Notes: a model not told the origin generated them from the letters alone. A stretch of 64,000 nt of DNA from Stenotrophomonas humi (GCF_001431415.1 NZ_LDJI01000026.1:62001-126000); one strand, 5' to 3'; shown: positions 24,587 through 33,848, counted from the first letter of the stretch. Numbers and translations are program-made.

Positions 24587-27052
24587 ATGCATTGGCTACG
24601 CGCAGTTGTGTTCTGTTTCGCGGCGGCCTGCTGCCATGTCGCCCACGCACAGGCAACGAATCCGCCCGTCCCGAGCACGACGGTCGCGCCTGCATCGCCG
24701 ACGGCAATCACTCCCGAACCCATCGATGCCGCATTGATCGTGACCCGCGCTGATACCGACGAGCGCCTCGCGATCTCGGCCATCGAGCTGGCCGGCCAAC
24801 CTGACCCCATCATCGCGCTGGCATCCCCACTGGAGGCGATCACCCGTTCAGTGGACCAGCGTCGACAGGCCTTGTCCCCTGCCCAGCTGCGCAGGGTGCC
24901 GATCATGCGCCTTGAAAGCCTGGATCGACATTGGCAGTTCGACAGCAAACGGTTCGCGCGCTGGCGTGATTCGCTGCAGATTGCCACCACCCCCTATGCC
25001 GAGGACGCTGCCGAACTCGCTCAACGACGTGCCAGCTGGCAAGCCACGCGGCAACAGCCGAGCGCCATTCCACCGCTGCTGCTCAGCCGCATCGACGCCT
25101 TGATAACCCGCTTGACCGAGGCCGAGCAGGCACTTGCAGGCCCGCTCGCAAGGCAGATGGAACTCAGCGCGCGCGCCAATGCCATGGAAGCACGCCTGCA
25201 ATCAGGCCACGCTGCGGTCACCGATGCCATCGGCTATCTCGACCATCAGCTGCTGCAGGTCGACTCCCCACCGCTCTGGCAGATCGATACAGATTCTCCC
25301 GACCAGCGCGCAGTGGCCAGCGACGCGCTCAGCTCGGGCTTGCAGATCGAACTCGAATTCAGCCGTGCCTATCAAGGCGAGCACCGCCACACACAATTCC
25401 TGTTCCACGCCATCCAGATACTGCTGCTGCCGTTGCTGCTGTGGGCCCGGCGCTATGGTCGCCGGGCGGAGATCAACAACAGCATCGAAGCCGCCACCCA
25501 GCGCGTGCTGGCGCGGCCCTGGTCAACCTGGCTACTGATGTCCACGGTCGCAATGCTGGCACTGGAACCCGATGCGCCACTGCTGACCCTGCAGGCGGGC
25601 ATGTTGTTCGCATTGATCCCGGTGCTGCGCCTGCTGCCGCCCGGGAGCAAGCGTCTACTTGGGGACTGGCCTTTGGTCGCATCGCTGCTGTATCTGCTCG
25701 CAGGACTGGGCTTCTTCTTCCTGTCGAGCAATGTAGCTTTCCGCCTATATACGCTGGTGCTGACCCTCGTGGCCATGTTGTTGACCGGTTTCGTGCAATG
25801 GAAGGCATACCGCGCCGGTCACGCACGCACAACTGGAAGGACCGGGCAGCTACTACGTGCAGCGGCGTGGGTCGCGCAAGGCCTGTTCGCGCTTTCCCTG
25901 CTTGCCAATATCATTGGCAACCGCACGCTGGCGGAAATGCTGACCAACGCGATCATCGACAGCGCCTACTTCGGCCTGCTGCTCTATGTCGGCATCGCGG
26001 TCTTGCTCAGCTTGTTGCACCTGCTGCTGAGCAGGCCCAGCCTGGCGCGTTACCGGCTTACCCGCGATCACGCGCCACCATTGCTTTCACTGCTGGCTCG
26101 ACTGGGCGTTTTTGTGGCCATTGTCGGTTGGATGATCTATACGATGGACAGCTTCCGCATCCTGCGGCCGACCTATGCAATCCTCGGCAAAGTGCTGTCG
26201 CATGAATTCTCCTTTGGAGAATTCAGCTTGTCGCTTGGCCATGTACTGGCCTTTGTCGCGGCAATCACCATCGCCTTCTGGGCGGCCCGGGTTACCCGCC
26301 TGCTGCTGCAGGACATACTCCAGCATGGCACCAGCGTGTCGCGCGGCATCGGCAACAGCATCGCCTCCCTTGCCTCGTATGCGGTATTGATGCTGGGCGT
26401 TGTGATCGCGCTGTCAGCGGCTGGCTTCAAGGGCAGCCAGCTGGCGCTGCTGTTCGGCGCATTGGGCGTTGGTATCGGGTTTGGCCTGCAGAACGTGGTC
26501 AACAATTTTGTTTCTGGCTTGATCCTCATGTTCGAGCGACCGATCCAACCCGGCGATGTGGTCGAGGTCGGTCCCATCAACGGCCGCGTCCGTGATATCG
26601 GCATGCGTTCCACCCGCATCAAGACCTTCGAGGGCGCCGACGTGGTGGTGCCCAATGGCACTCTGCTGTCCGAACCGCTGGTCAACTGGACGCTGCTCGA
26701 CCGCAATCGGCGCATGGAAGTGAATGTTGGCGTTGCTTACGGCAGCGATCCGAAACAGGTGCTTGAACTGTTGTCCCGCTGCGCCGAGCAGACGCCCGGT
26801 GTCGCCACCGAACCTGCAGTCGTCGCGTTGTTCGTCGGCTTCGGTGCCAGCTCGTTGGATTTCAGCGTGCGCGCCTGGACGCGCGACTATGACCACTGGC
26901 TCAGTATCCGCAGTGCGCTTGTCACCAGCATCCACACCGCCTTGCAAGAGGCCGACATCGAGATCCCTTACCCGCAGCAGGATGTACATGTGCGCAGCCT
27001 GCCGACGACACCACCGGTCCCATCGATCGACCCGCCGCCAGCGACTGCGTGA
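24587..27052 (+). CDS. Large mechanosensitive channel, MscS superfamily (MscK/MscM-like)
   Basis: An 821-residue inner-membrane protein. A signal peptide ends HVAHAQ (about residue 22), then a periplasmic coiled region of about 230 residues, about ten TM helices, and the MscS core: the pore helix region GFKGSQLALLFGALGVGIGFGLQNVVNNFVSG followed by FERPIQPGDVVEVG. The C-terminal beta domain ends near PYPQQDVHV. It is shorter than E. coli MscK (over 1100 residues). It opens to release solutes under osmotic downshock. GGGAG lies before the ATG at 24587; longer readings start within the pepO promoter region. Confidence 0.88.
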   Translation: MHWLRAVVFCFAAACCHVAHAQATNPPVPSTTVAPASPTAITPEPIDAALIVTRADTDERLAISAIELAGQPDPIIALASPLEAITRSVDQRRQALSPAQLRRVPIMRLESLDRHWQFDSKRFARWRDSLQIATTPYAEDAAELAQRRASWQATRQQPSAIPPLLLSRIDALITRLTEAEQALAGPLARQMELSARANAMEARLQSGHAAVTDAIGYLDHQLLQVDSPPLWQIDTDSPDQRAVASDALSSGLQIELEFSRAYQGEHRHTQFLFHAIQILLLPLLLWARRYGRRAEINNSIEAATQRVLARPWSTWLLMSTVAMLALEPDAPLLTLQAGMLFALIPVLRLLPPGSKRLLGDWPLVASLLYLLAGLGFFFLSSNVAFRLYTLVLTLVAMLLTGFVQWKAYRAGHARTTGRTGQLLRAAAWVAQGLFALSLLANIIGNRTLAEMLTNAIIDSAYFGLLLYVGIAVLLSLLHLLLSRPSLARYRLTRDHAPPLLSLLARLGVFVAIVGWMIYTMDSFRILRPTYAILGKVLSHEFSFGEFSLSLGHVLAFVAAITIAFWAARVTRLLLQDILQHGTSVSRGIGNSIASLASYAVLMLGVVIALSAAGFKGSQLALLFGALGVGIGFGLQNVVNNFVSGLILMFERPIQPGDVVEVGPINGRVRDIGMRSTRIKTFEGADVVVPNGTLLSEPLVNWTLLDRNRRMEVNVGVAYGSDPKQVLELLSRCAEQTPGVATEPAVVALFVGFGASSLDFSVRAWTRDYDHWLSIRSALVTSIHTALQEADIEIPYPQQDVHVRSLPTTPPVPSIDPPPATA

Positions 27053-27132
27053 AGGCGGCCCCGACTGCAAGCTCAAACCCCGTCCACAGCCACCTGCACC
27101 GGTATAGGCACTGCCCGACCAGATAACCGTGC

Positions 27133-28272
27133 TCAACGCAACCGCAGCAACGAACCAGTCACCGCAACAATCGCAAGCGCTGCCGCAGCCATCAGGAACG
27201 CGGCCTGCAGCGACCACTGCTGGGCGATGAAGCCAATCGCTGCGGGGCCCAGCAGTACGCCCGCGTAGCCCATCGTGGTGACTGCCGGGATGGCGACGCT
27301 CTCCGGCATGCGGGTCTGCCGCCCGGCCAGACTGAACATCACCGGCACGATATTGGCGCAGCCAATGCCGACGAGCGCGTAGCCCAGCAAGGCCACGCTG
27401 AAACCCGGCACCAGGGTAGCCAAGATGAAGCCAGCACATGCCAGCAGACCGCCCACCAGTACCGCAGCACTCGGGCCAAGCCGGTTCACCAGCCGATCAC
27501 CGAACAGGCGTGTGGCCGTCATGGCGATGTTGAACGCGACAAATCCCCACCCCGCGTGCGCCAGTTTCACGCCGCGCACCTCATGCAGGAACACCGCGCT
27601 CCAATCCAGCATCGAACCTTCGGCGAGAAAACTGATGAAGCACACTGCGCCGATCACGATCACCACGCCGCGCGGCAACGCAACGCCGGCTCCGCCCTGC
27701 TGCGCACGCTCGCTGCGCCACCACCGCGATGACGACACGGTGAGCGCCACCACGCCGGCAGCCACCACGCCGGTCGCCAACAAGGCGCCAGCACCGATCG
27801 ACAACAGCAGCGTCACCAGCGCTGCGCCGGACAAGGCACCAATGCTGTAGAAGGCATGGAAACCAGACATCATCGCGCGCCCGGATTCGCGCTCCACCAC
27901 CACTGCCTGGATGTTCATCACACAGTCCATTGCACCGATACCGGCGCCGAACACCAGCAACACGATGCCAATGCCAAGTGGCGTTGCCGCTACCGCCAAT
28001 AGCGGCAACGTCATGACCATCATCAGCACCGTCACCAGCATCACCGGCCGACAGCCATGGCGGGCAGCCAGCATGCCGGCCAGCGGCATGGACAACAGCG
28101 AGCCCAGGCCAAGACACAGCAGCAGCACACCCAGCATCGCGTCATCAAGACCCGCACGGGCCTTGGCAAAAGGCACCAGCGGTGCCCAGCATGCAATCGC
28201 AAACCCCGGAATGAAAAAGGCGGCACGCGTGGCCATCTGCTGGCTGCGCTGTAGAGATGGCGAATGGGTCAC
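27133..28272 (-). CDS. MFS transporter (sugar-type, FucP-like layout)
   Basis: A 379-residue carrier with about twelve TM helices. It starts at a GTG (28272) with AGGA about 8 bases upstream; the reading before it is polar and unlike a carrier. The block AGMLAARHGCRPVML matches the MFS loop 2-3 motif. Location directly behind a DeoR-type repressor gene, 58 bases upstream on the same strand, suggests import of a sugar or nucleoside-type substrate, but no catabolic gene is nearby to name it. Confidence 0.82.
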   Translation of the reverse strand: MTHSPSLQRSQQMATRAAFFIPGFAIACWAPLVPFAKARAGLDDAMLGVLLLCLGLGSLLSMPLAGMLAARHGCRPVMLVTVLMMVMTLPLLAVAATPLGIGIVLLVFGAGIGAMDCVMNIQAVVVERESGRAMMSGFHAFYSIGALSGAALVTLLLSIGAGALLATGVVAAGVVALTVSSSRWWRSERAQQGGAGVALPRGVVIVIGAVCFISFLAEGSMLDWSAVFLHEVRGVKLAHAGWGFVAFNIAMTATRLFGDRLVNRLGPSAAVLVGGLLACAGFILATLVPGFSVALLGYALVGIGCANIVPVMFSLAGRQTRMPESVAIPAVTTMGYAGVLLGPAAIGFIAQQWSLQAAFLMAAAALAIVAVTGSLLRLR

Positions 28273-28330
28273 GTGTGGTTCCTGGACTATGGACTGCTGC
28301 TGGCGCTTGTGGACGCAGGGAAAGGCTGAA

Positions 28331-29119
28331 TCAGGCCTTGGCCACGGGCACACGTCCCAGGCGGGGCGCAACAGCTGCCAGCCGCTCCTGCATTTCGACC
28401 GCGACGCGGTCACTGATCAACAACTGATCGACCTGCTCGATACCCGCAATGCGGAAGCTGCCGCGCGCGCCGACTTTTTCGCTGGCGGCGACGATCAACG
28501 TCATATCGCTGGCGCGCAGCATTGCCTGTTTGAATGCGCACTCTTCGGCATTGATGCCCCAGATGCCGGTCTCCGGATCCAGCGCGCACACGCCGGGAAT
28601 GCAGACATCGGCCTGCAGTTGGGTCAGCTGCTGCAGCGCGATGGATCCGATGGCAGCACCACTGCGCGGATCGATCCGCCCGCCAATCATCATCACCTCC
28701 GCAGCCTGCGCACCAGCCAGGGCATCCGCAACGGCGGGGGAATTGGTGACGACCGTCAGCGCGGTGCCACGCAGCGCGCGGGCGATCTCGACATTGGTGG
28801 AACCGGCGTCCATCAGCACCACCTGCCCGGGCAGCAACAACGATGCGGCGTGTACGGCCAAAGCGCTGCGCTCCGGATCATGCCGTCCTACCCGCTCAGG
28901 CAAGGCATCGAACTGCGGCGTCGGCAGCAAGGCACCGCCGTAGACACGCCGACACAGTCCTTTACTTGCCATCTCGCGCAGGTCACGGCGGATGGAGTCC
29001 TCGGAGACGCCGAATGCGGCAACCAGCTCGCTGGCCACCACGCGGCCATGGCTGCGGAGCTGGTCGAGGATGCGCTGCTGGCGCTCCTGCGGGAGTACGT
29101 CGGGGCGGGAAAGGGTCAT
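28331..29119 (-). CDS. DeoR/GlpR family transcriptional regulator
   Basis: A 262-residue repressor. A DeoR winged helix is at residues 10-65 (VASELVAAFGVSEDSIRRDLREMASKG), followed by a sugar-phosphate sensing domain with DAGSTNVEIARAL and GAAIGSIALQQL. DeoR-type regulators bind phosphorylated sugars. It is the first gene of a likely operon with the MFS carrier at 27133-28272. A 7-bp inverted repeat lies directly at the proposed transcription start and could be its own operator. Confidence 0.88.
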   Translation of the reverse strand: MTLSRPDVLPQERQQRILDQLRSHGRVVASELVAAFGVSEDSIRRDLREMASKGLCRRVYGGALLPTPQFDALPERVGRHDPERSALAVHAASLLLPGQVVLMDAGSTNVEIARALRGTALTVVTNSPAVADALAGAQAAEVMMIGGRIDPRSGAAIGSIALQQLTQLQADVCIPGVCALDPETGIWGINAEECAFKQAMLRASDMTLIVAASEKVGARGSFRIAGIEQVDQLLISDRVAVEMQERLAAVAPRLGRVPVAKA

Positions 29120-29180
29120 TGTTCACGGGGTTTGCGGCGGCTCAGCTGCAAGTAAGCCGGCAAGGCACGCAACGATCTGA

Positions 29181-29227
29181 TGTCGGCTGATGCCGACAAT
29201 CATGCACAAACAATTAAAACCGTGCAA
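29181..29227 (-). promoter_or_regulatory. Candidate promoter with overlapping operator for the DeoR-MFS unit
   Basis: On the reverse strand TTGCAC (29227-29222) and CATGAT (29204-29199) are spaced by 17 bases. The inverted repeat TGTCGGC / GCCGACA (29181-29198, 4-base spacer) follows the -10 immediately, as expected for a repressor site. Confidence 0.5.
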
Positions 29228-29324
29228 CAAAATGCATAGAACCCCTAGCCGAGCCCCGCCTGCCCACCACGTGATCGGCAGGGAACCCGACTGATTCAGA
29301 GCCCCACTACCGGTTCAGGCGCGC

Positions 29325-29371
29325 CTGAAACACCGCGCCCACCACACTTTCGGTCGGGCACGGTGTTTCAG
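29325..29371 (-). terminator. Long-loop hairpin after the NTF2-like gene
   Basis: CTGAAACACCG (29325-29335) pairs perfectly with CGGTGTTTCAG (29361-29371), with a 25-base loop that can form a small inner stem. No U-run follows, so it may serve RNA stability or ending by another route. Confidence 0.4.
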
Positions 29372-29398
29372 CGCAATGCGCTGGGATCAGTAAATGCC

Positions 29399-29848
29399 CT
29401 ACGGCGCCGCCGGCTTGGATTGGCCGCTCCACGATTTGCTCACGATCATCCATTTCCCGTCGATCTTCGACAAAGCCAGGTAGTCCAGCCCATCCCATCG
29501 TGGATAGTCCAGCGTCACTTTGACGATTGCCGCATCCCGGCCCACCTCCAGGATTTCGTAGCTGCGCTTGCGCAGCGCTTCGTCGGCTGCGGGCTTCCCC
29601 GTGAATCCGTTTGCCCACTCTTCTGCGGACTGCGTGACCACGCTGCCCCGCGGGGCGGAGTAACCAACCACCACGCCGTCCCGTCTAAGCACTTCAAGGA
29701 TCAGATTGGGGTCGCCTGACTCAAACCCACGCATCATCTTCTGCATTACCTGGTCTACTGCGTCACGCTCGCTGTCATTGGCGAGCGCCGACACGGAAAG
29801 GAGAAGGAGCGCTCCTGCAAGAACCATGGATTGGATCGGTTTTTTCAT
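29399..29848 (-). CDS. Exported NTF2-like protein (SnoaL/DUF4440-type fold)
   Basis: A 149-residue secreted protein. A signal peptide covers residues 1-23 (ending SALAND). The rest has the alpha plus curved beta-sheet pattern of NTF2-like proteins: a long helix RDAVDQVMQKMMRGFESGD, then PNLILEVLRRDGVVVGY and a final WMIVSKSWSG strand. These domains bind small molecules or catalyse various reactions, so no function is proposed. AGGA is 9 bases upstream. It follows the DJ-1-like gene on the same strand with a 70-base gap. Confidence 0.65.
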   Translation of the reverse strand: MKKPIQSMVLAGALLLLSVSALANDSERDAVDQVMQKMMRGFESGDPNLILEVLRRDGVVVGYSAPRGSVVTQSAEEWANGFTGKPAADEALRKRSYEILEVGRDAAIVKVTLDYPRWDGLDYLALSKIDGKWMIVSKSWSGQSKPAAP

Positions 29849-29918
29849 GATGTTTCCTGGAGTTGTTGGGGTACGACGCTTGGCCTGCCTCACCCGGCAT
29901 CGGGTGACGTGTCACAGA

Positions 29919-30833
29919 TCAACCTTTCACCGCACCGCGGCCTGACTGCTGCCCGGTTAGTCTGCGAAGAACATCGACGACGGCCTCCGCTACCGGCTTT
30001 GCGGATGCGTAGTTCTGGCCAGTAACCACTCGACCATCGATCTCGATGTACGGGTCCTCACTATCCAGCGCATGGAACACGCCGCCGCGGTCTTCGACCG
30101 TTTTCCGGATCAGGAAGGGAAATTCCTTGAAGTAGGCAGCGTCCTGCCTTTCGTGCTCTTCGGGAAAGCCGCTGATGCGCTTGCCTGCCACCAGGTTCTG
30201 CCCGCTGGCGAGCTTGAGGTTCACAAGTCCCGCCGTGCCGTGACAAACGGCTGAGATCACGCCGCCATTGCGCTCGTAAACATGCATGGCGATGCTCTGC
30301 AGGACGGAATGCTCGGGCACGCCGTAGATCGCGTTGCTGCCGCCGACGTAGTACACCGCACGGTATCGGGCGGGGTCGATCTGTTCGGGCTTGGCCGTAT
30401 TCCTAAGCCCACGCATGACCTCCTCGTCCTCGATGCGAGAGGCAACATCCTCGCTGACATACTCATCGAGGATCGGCACGTCGCCACCGTCGGGTGAAAC
30501 GAAGTCCACCACGTACCCAGCGGCCTTGAACGTATCCCACGCATGCACAACCTCACCGAAGCTGATGCTGGCCGGCAGCAGCGATGTGCCATGGACCTTG
30601 CTGCTGGCAAGGATGAACAGGATGCGCCCCTGACTGTCGCCGGCGGCAGCCGGGATGACGGCCTTGGCGACAGGCTGGATCGTGCCCGCCCACGCGGCCG
30701 GAACACCGGCCTGTGTTCGACCGGAAGTGACCTGCCCTGCGACGGCACTACCCGCATGGGCGTCGGAAACACCGCCCAGCCAAGCGGTCAGCAGAAGCAG
30801 GAGTGTGTGTTTGATGAAGCGGGAAGTGTGCAT
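29919..30833 (-). CDS. Exported DJ-1/PfpI family protein (Hsp31-like)
   Basis: A 304-residue protein with a signal peptide (ending SDAHAGS) and a class I glutamine-amidotransferase-like fold. The nucleophile elbow AVCHGTAGL has the conserved Cys-His pair; FDYVSPDGG- and GRVVTGQNYASA-like segments match the Hsp31/YhbO-type group. Family members act as deglycases, chaperones or glyoxalases, most of them in the cytosol; export here is unusual. The ATG at 30833 starts the signal sequence. It lies 70 bases behind the membrane AraC gene on the same strand. Confidence 0.75.
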   Translation of the reverse strand: MHTSRFIKHTLLLLLTAWLGGVSDAHAGSAVAGQVTSGRTQAGVPAAWAGTIQPVAKAVIPAAAGDSQGRILFILASSKVHGTSLLPASISFGEVVHAWDTFKAAGYVVDFVSPDGGDVPILDEYVSEDVASRIEDEEVMRGLRNTAKPEQIDPARYRAVYYVGGSNAIYGVPEHSVLQSIAMHVYERNGGVISAVCHGTAGLVNLKLASGQNLVAGKRISGFPEEHERQDAAYFKEFPFLIRKTVEDRGGVFHALDSEDPYIEIDGRVVTGQNYASAKPVAEAVVDVLRRLTGQQSGRGAVKG

Positions 30834-30903
30834 GTACGCCAGCTCGATGGTCGGAGCGGCGACTCTATGGTGTTCCTTTGAAATCAATGTGTTGCATTTT
30901 AGT

Positions 30904-31941
30904 TCAGGAGTGCTGGAATCGATTCCCGGAGTCGTTTCCGGCCGCCCGGAACGCCGCAGGCGTGACCCCTCCCCACTTCTTGAAGGCGCTGTGGAAGGTT
31001 GACATCGATTGGAAGCCTGCTTCTTCGGCCACCGCTTCGAGAGGCTTGGTGGGCGACTGTCGCAACAGCCGTTTTGCCTCGACCACGCGAAGTTGTGTCA
31101 AGTACTGCTTGAAGGAGGTCTGGTTGTTGTCGTTGAGCAGCTGCGACAGCCGGGTTTGGGGCATGCCCAGTCGACGGGCAAGCCGGGGCAGGGTCAACCC
31201 CGGGTCCAGGTGCAGCCGCTCCTGCGCCATCAACTCGGCCAATGCCTGCAACTGCACGGTCGCCTCTGATTCGGGAATCCGGCGATCCTGGTAGGGCTCG
31301 ATCGGCGCCTGCCCGGAACGCAGGCGCAGATAGACAAGGACGCTCGAAGCCAGGATGAAAGTGAAGGACAACGCACCCACAATGTAAGAGGTGTAGCCAG
31401 CGGTGTAGTACGCCGCCCAGATCAACCAGATGCTTACCAGCGCCCCCAGCATCAGCCGGCCGGATGCGGTGCCTGCAAGCCGTGTGCGATGCAGATACAC
31501 CTGGATGGTGGCAAGCAGCAGATAGCCCAGCCACGCGTAATTGATGCCCGGCGTTATGACATGACGCCACAGCTCGGCATTACCGGTATAAGGCAGGAAA
31601 ACGTTCACCGCCACGATGAGCAGCAGCAAGCCGGCGATGTGCCAACGGTCTGCACGTCCGAGGCCGGGGCTATCGCTCTGGCTTGAGCGCACCAGAAAGA
31701 ACAGGCACGGCCCGATCATGAAACATGCAGTCAGGCCAACCTGGAGGACGACTCGCGGAATGTCCGACCAGAAATAGAAAGCCACGGATTTCCCGGTTCG
31801 CACCCCTACGGCCAGGATCAACAGCGACAGCCAACGTTGCGTGGGCTTGCCCTTGGCCTGCCACCAGAGGAACGAGGCTGCACCGACGCCACTGAAAGCG
31901 CCAAGCATGGCGAAGAAGAACAGGAAGTGCTGACTCAGCAT
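30904..31941 (-). CDS. Membrane-anchored AraC-family regulator
   Basis: A 345-residue protein with about seven TM helices in residues 1-225 and a cytoplasmic AraC-type helix-turn-helix at the C-terminus (about 245-340: LTLPRLARRLGMPQTRLSQLLND and AVAEEAGFQSMSTFHSAFKKW). Such membrane-AraC proteins are thought to read a signal at the membrane and act on DNA directly. The ATG at 31941 begins the first TM helix. The two exported genes downstream on the same strand (DJ-1-like and NTF2-like) are probable targets or operon partners. By eye the three genes are slightly less GC-rich than their surroundings. Confidence 0.75.
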   Translation of the reverse strand: MLSQHFLFFFAMLGAFSGVGAASFLWWQAKGKPTQRWLSLLILAVGVRTGKSVAFYFWSDIPRVVLQVGLTACFMIGPCLFFLVRSSQSDSPGLGRADRWHIAGLLLLIVAVNVFLPYTGNAELWRHVITPGINYAWLGYLLLATIQVYLHRTRLAGTASGRLMLGALVSIWLIWAAYYTAGYTSYIVGALSFTFILASSVLVYLRLRSGQAPIEPYQDRRIPESEATVQLQALAELMAQERLHLDPGLTLPRLARRLGMPQTRLSQLLNDNNQTSFKQYLTQLRVVEAKRLLRQSPTKPLEAVAEEAGFQSMSTFHSAFKKWGGVTPAAFRAAGNDSGNRFQHS

Positions 31942-32264
31942 GATCGACACGTCGAAGAAGAGGAATCTCGTCACGCTGTGATCGCACGGCGAAGCTGCGA
32001 TACACCCTTGCGGCAAACGAGCAGAGGGACATTCTTACACTACGTCGATCAGTTGCATGCGCTGGCGCAGCTCCAGGAAGGCAAGCCACGGCATGTGTCG
32101 CATCCTGCTTGCCTGGGTGCTGCCCTGGCAAGCAGGATGGACCTGTCGGGGGTTGTTCGAGCCAGCACCATTCGAAACCGCCCTGCGCTGCCGCATAGTA
32201 ACGATGCCCCGCAGAAACGCCCGACATGGGCCGGGCCTTCCGTGTCATCAGCCAGGCCGACCGC
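31942..32264. other. Intergenic stretch upstream of the membrane AraC gene
   Basis: About 323 bases without a gene, between the AraC gene and the end of arsH. It holds a perfect 13-bp inverted repeat at 32101-32139 and the AraC promoter region. No coding frame is convincing. Confidence 0.5.
32101..32139. repeat. Perfect 13-bp inverted repeat
   Basis: CATCCTGCTTGCC (32101-32113) and GGCAAGCAGGATG (32127-32139) are exact complements with a 13-base spacer. There is no T-run on either side, so it is not a typical terminator; it could be a dimer or tetramer binding site, or the mRNA end of arsH. Confidence 0.75.
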
Positions 32265-32984
32265 TCACTCTTCCATCGTCTCTATCACTCCCGCAGCGCG
32301 CGCCAATGCCGCGGCCTCGGCCGCTCCCTTGCGCTCGCTGTAGCGATCAACCAGGTAGTCGCTGCGACCCCGCACCATCAACGTGAATTTGATCAGCTCT
32401 TCCATCACGTCCACCACCCGGTCGTAGTACGGCGACGGCCGCATGCGGCCGTTCGCATCAAACTCCTGCCACGCCTTCGGCACCGACGATTGATTGGGGA
32501 TGGTGACCATGCGCATCCAGCGGCCGAGTACACGCAGCGCATTGACCACGTTGAACGACTGGGAGCCACCGCTGACCTGCATCACCGCCAGCGTGCGGCC
32601 CTGCGTGGGGCGCACGCTGCCCTCCTCCAGCGGCAGCCAGTCGATCTGGTTCTTGAGCACGCCAGTCAGCGTGCCATGCCGCTCGGGTGACACCCAGACC
32701 TGCCCTTCGGACCATTGCGACCATTCGCGCAACTGCTGCACCTTCGGATGATCCTTGCCGCAGCTGTCGAGCATCGGCAGCTCGTGCGGGTCGAACACCC
32801 GCGTTTCGGCCCCGAGTTGGCGCAGGATGCGCTCGGCTTCCAGTGCCAGCTTGTGGCTGTAGGACTCCGGCCGCAGCGAGCCGTACAGCAGCAGGATGCG
32901 CGGGCGGTGGCCGGGACCGTTGTCGGCCAGCAACTCGGCTTCCGGGTCAGGAAGATGCTCAAACAGGATGTTGGGAAGATTCAT
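32265..32984 (-). CDS. arsH: ArsH, FMN-dependent organoarsenical oxidoreductase
   Basis: A 239-residue NADPH-dependent flavoprotein of the ArsH family, with the FMN-binding loop [15 protein letters not shown] near residue 32 and the [22 protein letters not shown] stretch typical of ArsH. It oxidises trivalent organoarsenicals and may reduce other compounds. The gene points away from arsR, with a 45-base gap between the two starts that contains the arsR operator candidate. The start at 32984 matches family length; a longer upstream frame runs antisense through arsR and is rejected. Confidence 0.92.
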   Translation of the reverse strand: MNLPNILFEHLPDPEAELLADNGPGHRPRILLLYGSLRPESYSHKLALEAERILRQLGAETRVFDPHELPMLDSCGKDHPKVQQLREWSQWSEGQVWVSPERHGTLTGVLKNQIDWLPLEEGSVRPTQGRTLAVMQVSGGSQSFNVVNALRVLGRWMRMVTIPNQSSVPKAWQEFDANGRMRPSPYYDRVVDVMEELIKFTLMVRGRSDYLVDRYSERKGAAEAAALARAAGVIETMEE

Positions 32985-33007
32985 GGGGGATATCTTGTTG
33001 CGCCTCG

Positions 33008-33020
33008 ATAGTTCGACTAT
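33008..33020. promoter_or_regulatory. Candidate ArsR operator
   Basis: ATAGT-TCG-ACTAT is a palindrome with a 3-base centre, located between the divergent arsH and arsR starts (32984 and 33030). Binding there would control both genes. Confidence 0.6.
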
Positions 33021-33029
33021 TCTAGAAAC

Positions 33030-33359
33030 ATGGAAATGAATCAGGCAATAAGCGCGCTCAACGCACTCGGCCAGGCCACCCGCCTGGCCGCTTACCGGCT
33101 GCTGGTGGAAGCCGGCCCGGACGGGCGCATGGCAGGCGAAATCGCCCAGGCCCTGTCGGTGCCCAACGCCACGCTCTCCTTCCACCTGAAGGAGCTGCTG
33201 CAGGCCGGCCTGATCCACAGCGAAAGCGTCGGCCGCAATGTCTGCTACCGGGCCAACTACGACGCCATGAACGCGCTGCTCAGCTATCTCACCCACAACT
33301 GCTGCGCCGGTACGCCTGCCGCCGACTGCGACGTTGCCACCAGCAATAACTGCTGCTGA
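33030..33359 (+). CDS. arsR: ArsR arsenite-responsive repressor
   Basis: A 109-residue winged-helix repressor of the SmtB/ArsR family (recognition segment about 33-60, [13 protein letters not shown]). It lacks the ELCVC metal site of E. coli ArsR; instead it has a Cys-rich tail with Cys91, Cys92, Cys100, Cys108 and Cys109, a pattern like the C-terminal Cys triad of Acidithiobacillus ferrooxidans ArsR. It would release DNA on binding As(III). arsN2 starts 9 bases downstream. Confidence 0.92.
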   Translation: MEMNQAISALNALGQATRLAAYRLLVEAGPDGRMAGEIAQALSVPNATLSFHLKELLQAGLIHSESVGRNVCYRANYDAMNALLSYLTHNCCAGTPAADCDVATSNNCC

Positions 33360-33368
33360 GCCAACCCC

Positions 33369-33848
33369 ATGACCGCATGCATCCGCGCCGCTACGCCTGC
33401 TGATCTGGCTGCGCTGACCGCGCTGCTGGCGTCAGCATCCCTGCCCGTTGCGGACCTGGACGGCCAGCGCATCCACTTTCTCGTCGCCGAGATCGATGCC
33501 CAGTTGGTTGGCGTCATTGGCGTGGAAGCACTGGTTCCGGAGGGATTGCTGCGCTCGTTGGCGGTATCGCCGGCCCTGCATGGCAGCGGCCTTGGCAGGC
33601 GATTGGTGCAGGCACTGGAAGCTCATGCCGCACATCACGGCATCGAGCACCTGACGCTGCTGACCGAAACCGCTGCACCGTTCTTCAGCCGCCTGGGTTA
33701 CCTGCAGCAGCCCCGCGAGCAGGTCACCGAAGCCATTCGTACCACCTCCGAATTCCGCGCCCTCTGCCCTGCTTCGGCGATCTGCATGCACAAGCAACTG
33801 GATCCGGCGCGGAGCGCCCCTGACATATCCGCAGCAGCTCCGCGCTGA
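33369..33848 (+). CDS. arsN2: ArsN2-type GNAT acetyltransferase
   Basis: A 159-residue GNAT-fold protein. [28 protein letters not shown] is the acetyl-CoA binding motif A, followed by [17 protein letters not shown]. Its place between arsR and arsC matches ArsN2, found in many arsenic operons; related ArsN1 detoxifies arsenical antibiotics by acetylation, while the precise role of ArsN2 is less settled. The C-terminal 20 residues (after KQLDPA) look disordered. Confidence 0.8.
   Translation: MTACIRAATPADLAALTALLASASLPVADLDGQRIHFLVAEIDAQLVGVIGVEALVPEGLLRSLAVSPALHGSGLGRRLVQALEAHAAHHGIEHLTLLTETAAPFFSRLGYLQQPREQVTEAIRTTSEFRALCPASAICMHKQLDPARSAPDISAAAPR

Noticed and set aside
32101..32139. The 13-bp inverted repeat read as a normal terminator
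   Set aside because: No T-run on either strand and a long 13-base loop.
32985..33296. N-terminal extension of ArsH through arsR
   Set aside because: It would run antisense through arsR and exceed the ArsH family length; the start at 32984 fits.
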